From Excoecaria cochinchinensis (Eukaryota > Streptophyta > Magnoliopsida > Malpighiales > Euphorbiaceae), in the NCBI GenBank assembly GCA_947683425.1, contig CANTUQ010000031.1:7265001-7329000 (forward strand): a DNA stretch of 64,000 bases, read 5' to 3'. A model generated the notes under the pieces. That model worked only from the letters and a program-made list of their open reading frames with translations. It did not search any database and was not told the DNA's origin. Below are positions 55,606-64,000 of this stretch, piece after piece. Every line of letters starts with the position of its first letter. Within the stretch, counting starts at the first letter, position 1. Made by a program: the position numbers and the translations under genes.

Positions 55606-56470
55606 GATCTCTGAAAGGCCTTCTCTATCTAGCAGTTCAGATGCAGGAACTCGAATCAGCCGTTCGGTAGGCGATCTAGTCCACCTGGGCAGATCTATGA
55701 TGGCTATAGGGACAAGGCGTTAGATGTGATGCATGGAATGCAGATGCAATGCATCGTCGTGATATGCAACACCCACAAAACATAAGCAAGCAAGTAGGTT
55801 CTTCCACCCTTATTTCTCCCACACACGTGGTCGTGCAGTCTCTTTCCTAGGCGGGATTAGCCCAAGGGTCAATGAGGGACCCAATGGACACGCATGTTGT
55901 ACGGTAAAAAATCGGCAGCATGACACTCCTATGCTAATGTATAAGCGAATGGATAATGATCATCATGTATTTGGACATTCCAAAAATTTCGACATGGCCC
56001 TGCCGGGGCATAAAAGCCTTTGGCTAGGTTGCCAAGCAAGACATCTTGACTCACCCAATACATGAGGATCCATACAGCAAGCATAGATTTACGGTTCATA
56101 TCACCTGTGGAAAGTAACTACGGCCGTTAAATGAGCTTTGGACAAGGGAGATGTTACTTTAGGGCTACCCAAGCATGATCCCTGCCGATAGGTCTAGCCC
56201 ATCACGAGCATAACGACCGATCGGGTCATCATTTTGATATACCATTGAGGTACGAGGCTTGGGCTGGTGATTATCCTTAACACTTCCCTAAATTGAGTAA
56301 AAATAGGGTCGTGCTTCAGGAACGCACCGGGGCTAATAGAGGGACCAAACTAGCATATTCTAAAGCTCTAATGGGATGTAATGCAAATTTGAAAGAAAGC
56401 AAATTTATGAATTAAATTTTAACCATAAATGTTAAATGAGGTATTTTCAAATTGAAGTCTCAAACCATAT
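55606..56470 (-). other. Leader of D between PBS and gag
   Basis: 865 bases, no gene of the element's own strand found. No ORF1 precedes gag here, unlike pea Ogre. Confidence 0.65.
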
Positions 56471-56489
56471 GTCCCCAGTGGAGTCGCCA
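56471..56489 (-). other. PBS of D
   Basis: On the minus strand TGGCGACTCCACTGGGGAC, one base after the 5' LTR. It is the site typical of Tat/Ogre elements (usually assigned to tRNA-Arg). Confidence 0.9.
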
Positions 56490-57479
56490 CTGTGACACGC
56501 GTCGGAATCCCTCGGCCGCCCCTCTGACCGCCCGTTTGAGGGCGATCGGGCAATTGAAGGTCCGCTGACAGCTTGCAATAAATCGCAAGTGTGTCTATGT
56601 TGGGCAACGAGGAGGTTTCATGGAGTTGCCACCCAATAGAACATTGGAAAAGTTTCTCTCGCCTCGGAGAGCCTAAGACTGCTCTCAATATCCATTTTGG
56701 GCCAACCAAAGGGGTCTTGGAGGGTGAACCTCTTGCCCTAAGGAGCCTAGGATTAACGCCAAAGTCTCGTGACACAAGAGGTGTCTTGGAGGGTAAACCT
56801 CTCGCCTCTTTGAGCCCAAAGATCAGAGATGGGTTCTGGACTTCTCATCTATTTTTACCTCGATTATTCTATGATCAAATTTTAATTATCATTAATTCGC
56901 TTTCTCTCCACACGATGCAATTGATTAAAGGCGCATTTATTCACATTTGGAAAGCAGTAAATGAGCAAGTAAATAGTGAAAGCAATAAATTACAATAACA
57001 CAAGGAGCGGAATACAACTCCCTTTTATAAATGTGCGATACATACACAAATCGGGGCATTGCTTATTTTGAGAACTTTGGTCCTCGCATGCATCATTATT
57101 AAAACTGGATATTTCTATTGTGAGGATTTTTATTGGATAAAAATAGCACATTGGGTCCTTATGTTTATGAAAACCTCTCTTTTTTAAATATAAAACATTA
57201 ATCAATTTTTATATTTAGCGGGATACAAAAAGGGTATACTCATGTGCATAAAATAATTAATGAATAAACAAATAAAGGATATAACCAAGAAGGTTAGAAA
57301 ACTAAACCGGATGGAATCCTCCGAGCATGGTAGATCGCCCCTCGAGCTCAGGATAGTCCAAGAAAATCAATATATGCTCACAAAAGGTTAATGGGTGTTA
57401 ATATACAAAAGCTCAATATAAATAAAGTTCTAAGACTTGAGAGATATAGAAAAAATTTGGAAACGTGGAGACAGGACCC

Positions 57480-57614
57480 AGCGACGGCCTCTGTCGAGTG
57501 ACCGACAGGTGTCAGTTAAAGTGAACAACATGTCCCGTCGCTCACTCAAGAGAGAGGGCATCTGTGAGTGAGGTGACCGACGGGCATCGGTGAAATAGAT
57601 GACCCGTCGGTCAC
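57480..57614. repeat. ACCGACGGG hairpins in the D LTR
   Basis: GTGACCGACGGG (57573-57584) pairs perfectly with CCCGTCGGTCAC (57603-57614) around an 18-base loop. Just before it, GAGTGACCGACAGG and CCCGTCGCTCACTC form a second, imperfect pair. More CCGACGGGCGTCGG-type words lie at 58121-58216, upstream of the TATA box. Confidence 0.9.
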
Positions 57615-58102
57615 CACTATCTCCGAAAATAAACAGTAAAATCTCTCTTTTTCAAAGTAAAAATGGGTTTTTATCACAAAATGAGATGAAAAGAATCAAA
57701 ATAAAGAAAAATAAAAGCAAAAAGCCAAAAGAACAGCAAGAATAAAGAATAAAGATGAAATAATACGGAGAATAAGTCCAGAATATTTACCCTCAGATAA
57801 TGTTTTAGTGAGATTCTTGGTGTTGATTAGAGTCCCTCACGCTCCACGAGAAACGAAATGAAAGGTCAGGAAAGAGGAAAATAGATTGTTTCCTTCTTAA
57901 CCCTTCAAAAAGATTGACTTTGGAATCAAAAAACCCAAAGAAAACTAATTAGTTTTAGTTCCTTTTTAATGGTTGGATTCTCAAATTAAAGAAATTTCTT
58001 GATGTATGTGTTTGCTGGAAGAGAGAGAAAATGCGCTTGAATTTTGGCAGAGTTTCCCCTTTTGAAAATTTTTTGGAACCCCTTTTAGGAGGAAATTCAA
58101 AG

Positions 58103-58110
58103 CTTTTATA
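58103..58110 (-). promoter_or_regulatory. Putative TATA box of the D LTR
   Basis: TATAAAAG on the minus strand, preceded by GGCC and followed by a CT-rich leader. Confidence 0.5.
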
Positions 58111-58782
58111 GGCCAGGGCTGACCGACGGGCGTCGGATGTGGCGACGGGCATCGGAAGAATCCTTTTGACACAAGGATTCATCTGACGGCCCTGCCATAT
58201 CCACCGACGGGCGTCGAAGAGGTTGTGTACTCTGGGAAACCAGGTGGCGTGCTCCGGAAGAAGCGGATCCATCCGATGGGCGTCGAAAAAACCATAGGCC
58301 ATCTGTGACCCTAAGTGACGGGCTGGCCTCCCACAGACGGGCTGGCCGTCTGTTGAGGAAAACATACTTTTTGACTCAAAAATTTCCCGTTCATCCCCCT
58401 CTGCCTATGAAAGGTGAAAAGACTCATTTCTCGTGGAGCATGGGACTAAAACCTCCGAATCCAAACCGTTTGTACAGGCTCGGATACTGATTTCATAATA
58501 GGGTAATCTCTGATCCGGACCGCTCCGGGACATGGTGGCTACAGCGACACTACTATATGTTAGGAAATATTGTTGTTTGTTATATTTTGTATGAGCCATT
58601 GCTTTGATTTATCAGTGAATTGTGCATATGATTATTTCTGAATATAATAAGTATGACCAATATGAATAAATGCATGCTTATTATGTGACCATAGTAAAAG
58701 TATGTGCTTGTAAGAACATGTTAAAATAACATGTGTATTACTAAATGAAAAAATTATGCGTATAGCCTGCATCAGTCGAGTC

Positions 58783-58982
58783 GTGGATAGATAGGCATGC
58801 CTATAGGGTCTTCTATTGCTGCAGCCCTCTGTTGGGATTTCGAGTTAAGGATCCCCCTCTGTTCGGAATTTCGGTTGTGGATTCCCTTCTGTTTGGATTC
58901 CAGATGTGAATCCCTATGTATTATGTGTATTGTACCCTTGGGTACCTACACGTTTTGTAACCCGTTATCCACTACTTTATAA
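58783..58982 (+). other. GTGGATA..TATCCAC region of F
   Basis: It encloses ATAGGCATGCCTAT, CTGCAG and GGTACC-type palindromes. Compared with B1 and A, both ends of the palindrome changed together (TT..AA to AT..AT). Confidence 0.7.
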
Positions 58983-60052
58983 GTGCATGCAGAATTATGT
59001 GTATAAATAAGAAATAGAACCATATGTATATTATGAGTTATGTTTGGAATTCTTGTTGTGGATTTTCCCTCTATTGGATTCTAGATATGAATCCCTATGC
59101 ATTATGTAAATCATACCCTCAGGTACTTTTGTGTTCGGTACCCTATTACCTACTTCTTTGTAAGTGCAGGAGATAAGTAAAATGAAGAGAATTTGAAGTG
59201 ATTAGTATATGATATACAAATTCTATGATATGATGTGTAGTGTATTCTATTATTATGTTTAAAGATTGTGAATATTATTACTTATATGAAGGCATGATAA
59301 GAAATTGGTGAAAGTGTTTAACAGTTGTGTTTATTGTGATTCAGTAACCAGTGAGTGTTTTATATTGATGTGTTCAATTGCATGTATTGAAAGCATTTGT
59401 ATAGGAGAAACTGGAATGTATGATGTGACAAGAAATTCTAGGGTTCTGGGTTGATAACTAATATGAATGCATGTTTTATAATAAACGTATGAACATCATA
59501 TATGTCTGACTTCTTTATATGGAAATAATTGTATATCAGAGATAAATTGGTTGAACTACTTGGCTCTGATTCCCAATCTTTGGGTTATGTAGAAAGCTTG
59601 AAATATCCATTTCAAGCCCGAACCAAATCTTAAAAGATTGATATATGTTTAAGAGTTTTGAAAAGTTTTATGAATGGAACTAATTGAATGTATTCACTTG
59701 TAAGTAATGAGATTGTTTATAAATGTGAATTTGGAATGCATGTTGAGATGATAATTTCTAGGATTCTAAATATATGTATTTTAAGAGGAACTAACAGTAT
59801 AAAATGCTTAAGCAACATGATTGAATGGTATGGTGTTTAAGTAATTGTAATGAGATTGTTTATATGTGAATGTTTTTAATAAAGATAGATTTTGAATTTG
59901 TAATTGTTATATGTTATGCTTAATATGTGCCAGATGAATGTACTCAATAATTTGCGTAAGTTTTTTGCATGAAAATTATAATGTGAACCTATGTTATCTT
60001 CTACCTTATGTACTCTATATATGTGTTACTTATGCATGTGTTTAGCATCAAC

Positions 60053-60130
60053 AACCACTGTGAGTGGCTGTTCATTTTTTGGTTTCCCCACTGAGCCTTT
60101 GTGCTTAGCACGGGTGTTTGTCCGTGCAAG
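60053..60130 (+). other. Three-hairpin module of F
   Basis: CCACT-GTG-AGTGG, then AGC..GCT and CACGG..CCGTG stems, ending CAAGTT. Confidence 0.7.
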
Positions 60131-60472
60131 TTAAGGAGATAGAAGTATCGTCCGGGCATTCCATAGTAATGTCGGCCAACAAGTCTGTAGAAGTTGTTAT
60201 ATGAAAGTTTATTATTGATATTTGTAATGTAATGAAGTTTTGTTCTTTAATAAATGATAAGGTGTAATATGATTAGAACGAATAGTGTTATGCAAAAGAT
60301 GTATGTATATGCGATGCATATCGAAATTATTTTGATTTAAAGAAATTTTATTATTCTGTTTCTGTTATTGCTACATTTATGTCTCCATCCGATAGCACCC
60401 TTCACTCATCGTCGTACATTGCCTATGTTATCATACGTTGTGCTATGTATGGGTAAAGGGTGTCACATTTAT

Positions 60473-60484
60473 TGGTATCAGAGC
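60473..60484 (+). other. PBS of F (initiator tRNA-Met)
   Basis: TGGTATCAGAGC, five bases after the left LTR end. Confidence 0.95.
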
Positions 60485-60653
60485 ATAGGTTTAGTCGATT
60501 CTGGCCGACTAGGTGTTTAGAAGTGTGTCTGTATAGTTTTGCATTGGCCAAAGCGGATGTCTTCGTTCTTCATGTATGTGTTGGAATAGGAGTTTCCCAG
60601 TAAGATGAAGTGTTTAGTTAAAGGGTTAGCTCGGTAGATCATGGTCTGCCTGT

Positions 60654-62455
60654 TGTGACGCGCGCCGAACCTCGGGGCGCCCCGAAGGCCCGCCTTCAGG
60701 ACTTTCGGTAGAGGTTCATTAAAACTTGTAACGAATTACAAGTGCGTTTATGTTGGGTAACAAGGAGGTTTCTTGGAGTCGCCACCCAATAGAACATTGG
60801 GAAAGGTCGTCTAGCCTCAGTGAGCCTAAGACGGCGCATATATTTCCATTTTGGGCAAACCAGAGGAATCTTGGAGACCTCATCCCAATAGAACATTGGA
60901 ATGAACCTCTAACCCCGTGGAGCCTAGGATTATTCGAGTTGGGCCTTTTGGTGGGCAACAAGAGATATTTTGGAGGCCCCATCCCAATGAAACATTGAGA
61001 TGGCCCTCTAACCTCGTTGAGCCTAAGACCAGTGTGGGTTCGGGACTTCCCATTTATTCATACCTTCGTTAATTTTATAGTCGAGTTTTGAATTTAGAGT
61101 TTCATCCCATTCCTCATTCATTTTATGCAGTTTAATTAAGGCACATGTCATCAATTCAAGGGAAAGCGATAAATAAAAGCGCAAAGTAAAGTATATGCAA
61201 ATATATTACAACAATACTAGGGGCGGAATACAACCCCCATTGTAAATAAAATACCAATCATACATAAATCGGGACATTCATTAATGATGAGGACATTGGT
61301 CCTCCCATACATATTTATTATGAAATAATTTTGATGTGATGATTTTGGATGGAGAAAATTGAGACATTGGTCCCATTTTTATTAAGAAAAGTTCCAAGTT
61401 AATTAATAAAAATTGTTTAGTGATTTTCTTTCTAACGGGCCTAAATAAACAATTTTATAATAAAGCGAAATAGCAAAATAAATGGAAAAGCCAAATAAAT
61501 AAAAGATTACAAATAAAGCAAATAAATACTTAATCCCAAACGAGCCTTCTGGATTTCCCCGTGTGCTCGCAAAAATTGCCCAAGAAGGAAAATGAGATGT
61601 GAAATAAAAATAAAACACAAATAAAATGATGTTAGTAATTGAATCAATTAAAATCAATTAAATATAAAATAAATGATAAAATAAAATAAAATGAGATAAA
61701 ATGAAATGATATCAAAATAACAAGTGAATTAACATGTTAATTAATTAATATGTAAAAATATGAAGATGATAATAATGAAAATAAATAAGTGAACAAAATA
61801 TTAAATATATGATAATGACAATGGGAAAGAATAAAAAAAATGATTAAATAAATGACATGGTTAATTAATATAATTACAATTAATATAAAACATTTACATG
61901 GTAAAAATATCAATTAAAATGAATTTATTTAATTACATGTTAAAAATAATGATGAATTAAAGTAAAATAAATTAATTACATGTTAAAAATTATAAACAAT
62001 CAATATTTACATGAACAAGAATAAAATAATATGTTAACATATTAAATAAAACAAATAACATAAATAAATAAAAATAATAAAAATATACATGAATAAATTA
62101 AATATGAACAAAATAATAAAAGAGGAAGATTGAGGCCGTCAGTGCGTGCGACGGGCGCTCCGCGCGCGGGGCACCGCGCAGCACACTCCGAATGCAGGAA
62201 CGGGCGTGCGCCTGCGCGCTACCGCACGTCGACGTTCGCGAATTTATTTTTTTTTATTTTAAAATTTAACTAAAAATACTACAATTTCTAAACCCCATTT
62301 TTCAAATCTGATTTTCAAAATATTTTTTATTTTTTTACTCTAAAATACAAATTTGACCAGGAAATCATCACTTTCAACCTTTTTTGCTTGTGAAGAGGCA
62401 TCTTATCATCATTGGGTAACTCTGATCTGGCCTGCCTGAGGACCTGGTGTCTACA
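60654..62455 (-). mobile_element. Solo LTR H, Tat-type
   Basis: 1,802 bp with perfect cctgt target duplications (60649-60653 and 62456-62460). Plus-strand ends TGTGACGCGCG and TGGTGTCTACA; orientation minus, as for D. Three 97-bp repeats lie at about 60752-61035 with CCCAATAGAACATTGG cores. A GC-rich block lies at 62132-62240 in otherwise extremely AT-rich sequence (61100-62130 is mostly A and T). No internal region remains. Confidence 0.9.
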
Positions 62456-62460
62456 CCTGT

Positions 62461-63551
62461 CCTGAGCTTTTATGTGTATGTAAGATCTAAAATATGTTTG
62501 CTAGATGAGTTATTAGAGATTCTGTTAAGAATTCCCTTCAGTATAATATGGATGTTTAGAGGAAAATTCTGTGTGAATTCCTAAAGTTTTGTTAATGGAT
62601 GACCGTCTCTTAGTAAGAGACGTTTATTGCTGATTGAATTTAAGAGTAGTGTGATTTATGTGAGGATATGTGGATTGTATGAGAATGTGGTGACACTCTA
62701 TATGGATGTCAGCTATCTCCTTGATATAGTTTGAACATGAGCATATTGAAACATGGGAATGGAAAAAGTGCATTGTCATAACATAAATTGCATTTCTGCA
62801 TCACCTTGCATACATGAATCGTCACATCCTCATTTCATCTGCATCCTTTAATCATACATGAAAAGCAATTATATATGCTTTTCATTTAGAGAGAAAGCAG
62901 ACAGGGTGTACATCGAGTGTTTTATGTTAAGAAGAGGCATATTGATAAAGAGTATAGTGTTTGTTAAGGAAAGTGTAAAGTGTAAATAATCAAAGTTAAG
63001 AAGAAAAAAGTATTTTGGAACTTTGTGCAAGTGAATGTGATAAGATTTTAATTGAGATATGAGTGTTATGAGTGAAGAAAGTAACATGTGTATTCAATAT
63101 ATTTGAGGTATTAAGGAATTGTGTAGTAACATGTCATGAGTATAATGGTTTATGTGTGAAGTGCATATGTTTTGGTTTTTGAATAGTGATAAAGGTAATG
63201 ATTGTTCTAATGAATATGATTGACTTGCACGTAAATTAATGAAAGGAGAATTATGGGATGTGATTAAATCAGTTTTATGAGTTTGGGTATGGTTATGAAT
63301 AAGAAGGTGTTATGACTTGTATAGTTACTTCAATTGAAAGAAATTGTTTGAGGCAATAGTAAATTGAAGTAAGTAAAAATAGATAAGCATGTTAAGAATG
63401 AAGTGTACAAAAATGAATGAAATGTATGTGTTATAAGTATAGAATGTACGTGTTATATGACGATACAGAAGTAACCCATATGAATGATAACGATATGCAG
63501 TATAGTCTACGGACTCTCTGATGTAAGTGAATTTCGAGGACGGAATTCTTT
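62461..63551 (+). other. Non-coding internal region of F
   Basis: About 1.1 kb between H and the PPT without a recognisable gene on either strand. GAATTTCGAGGACGGAATTC (63530) is the standard 3' end shared with A and C. Together with 60468-60653 it makes the whole internal region of F. Confidence 0.75.
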
Positions 63552-63564
63552 AAAGTGGAGAGAG
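63552..63564 (+). other. Polypurine tract of F
   Basis: AAAGTGGAGAGAG, directly before T and the LTR start TGTAAGGG. Confidence 0.75.
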
Positions 63565-63565
63565 T

Positions 63566-64000
63566 TGTAAGGGCCCGACATGTACATTAGTCAGATTCGT
63601 AAGTATTTGGAGTATAAAAGTGATTGAAATATGTAATTGACGGATTAAAATGGTTAAATGTAGTTGAGGATGTGTTCGGTATTAATTAAAAAGACTAAGG
63701 GTAATTTGGGTATTTCCTATTTATGGACTAAATTGACTGAATTACTTAATTATGTGGGCCAATATTGAGAATAATAAAGTTATATGTCAAATGCAAGAAA
63801 AAATAAGAGTTGAAGGATTAAAAAGGAAGTTTGACTTAAAAATTTAACTCGGACTAATAAGAGGGAGAGACTTGGCATTGGGGATAAGATTGAATTATTG
63901 GCCATATTTAAGTCATTTTTGGCCGGCCAAGAGAGGAAGAGAAGGGCAACCGTCTTTTTTTTCCTTTATCCTATTGAAATTTTCTCTTTCTATTTACACA
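63566..64000 (+). repeat. Right LTR of F, first 435 bases
   Basis: TGTAAGGGCCCGACATGTAC onward, matching 25644 and following with some substitutions. The window ends inside it. Confidence 0.9.

Larger units (their letters stand above)
42857..58543 (-). mobile_element. Tat/Ogre-type Ty3/gypsy element D, truncated 3' LTR
   Basis: A minus-strand element of at least 15.7 kb: 5' LTR 56491-58543, PBS, gag, PR, RT-RNase H, second RNase H, integrase, an antisense gene, a Gln/Pro-rich sense ORF, 3' tandem repeats, PPT and a 328-bp remnant of the 3' LTR. The remnant differs from the 5' LTR at 25 of 328 positions by eye, nearly all transitions, so D is old. The second RNase H after RT/RNase H and the PBS identify the Tat lineage. 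It lies in the hairpin cassette of the F LTR (right flank gcgacac); the left flank was lost in the microhomology join. Confidence 0.9.
56491..58543 (-). repeat. 5' LTR of D
   Basis: 2,053 bp; minus-strand ends TGTAGCCACC and ..CGCGTGTCACA. TATAAAAG (minus) at 58103-58110. Two or three 97-bp repeats lie near the 3' end (56598-56830). ACCGACGGGC words form hairpins (next entry). Confidence 0.9.
58544..60467 (+). repeat. Left LTR of F, third segment
   Basis: It begins in the remains of a hairpin cassette (GCGACAC). GTGGATA (58783) and TATCCAC (58976) bound a 200-base region with the palindrome ATAGGCATGCCTAT; a second, decayed copy of part of that region follows at about 59040-59160. The three-hairpin module is at 60053-60130. 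It ends GGGTGTCACA. Confidence 0.85.
25644..64000 (+). mobile_element. LTR retrotransposon F, non-autonomous, partly in window
   Basis: LTR starts with TGTAAGGGCC at 25644 and again at 63566; the first 400-odd bases of both copies are nearly identical. The left LTR ends at 60467 (GGGTGTCACA), followed by a tRNA-Met PBS at 60473. Within the left LTR lie solo LTR G, a duplication, element C and element D. The internal region (60468-63565) minus solo LTR H is about 1.29 kb and encodes no recognisable protein. It would need proteins of a related Tekay-type element. The left flank is cacca (25639-25643); the right flank is outside the window. Confidence 0.85.

Noticed and set aside
54875..55723. 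Plus-strand ORFs opposite D gag
   Set aside because: Shadows of the gag frame; no conserved domain.

Overview
This is plant nuclear DNA, most likely from a repeat-rich eudicot; I cannot name the species. Everything I can assign is transposable element. The evidence is Ty3/gypsy LTR retrotransposons of three plant-specific kinds: Tekay-type chromoviruses primed by initiator tRNA-Met, Tat/Ogre-type elements primed by a site of the kind assigned to tRNA-Arg, and an Athila-type element with a decayed PBS of the tRNA-Asp kind. There are also several solo LTRs and the end of a CACTA-type DNA transposon. I recognise no host gene, rRNA, tRNA gene or CRISPR array. Letters A to J are my own element names. 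Layout: 1-1684 is AT-rich unassigned DNA ending in a CACTA terminus. 1685-3615 plus 18516-18547 is the decayed 5' LTR of Tat element E (+). A solo LTR (I, 3616-18515, TSD ttcag/ttcgg) sits in it and is itself broken by solo LTR B1 (3688-7857, TSD catgt) and by full-length Tekay-like element A (8365-17741, TSD agttg), which has a long pol ORF. E resumes as pol fragments (18548-19631) and an antisense gene (20048-21243). A decayed Athila element J follows (about 22.3-25.6 kb). Non-autonomous element F (25644 to beyond the window) is inserted in J. The left LTR of F is broken by solo LTR G (26281-33507, TSD gccat, itself holding solo LTR B2, TSD tgccc), by a 2.13-kb tandem duplication, by young gag-only element C (36158-42575, TSD gctac), and by Tat element D (minus strand, 42857-58543), whose 3' LTR is cut at a 7-bp microhomology. 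The internal region of F carries solo Tat LTR H (60654-62455, TSD cctgt), and its 3' LTR begins at 63566. How the parts work together: the autonomous-type copies encode Gag and a Pol with protease, RT, RNase H and integrase; C keeps only an intact gag; F, G, H, I, B1 and B2 encode nothing and would depend on proteins from relatives. Tat elements D and E also carry an antisense, intron-containing gene resembling plant mobile domain proteins, and D has a further Gln/Pro-rich ORF. The most interesting signal is not coding. LTRs of otherwise different families carry (i) cassettes of GC-rich inverted repeats with short AT-rich loops, (ii) a region bounded by GTGGATA and TATCCAC that contains a perfect palindrome, and (iii) a two- or three-hairpin module whose stems show compensatory changes between families. 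This points to conserved RNA or DNA structure in the long leaders or LTRs. All alignments and difference counts were made by eye.
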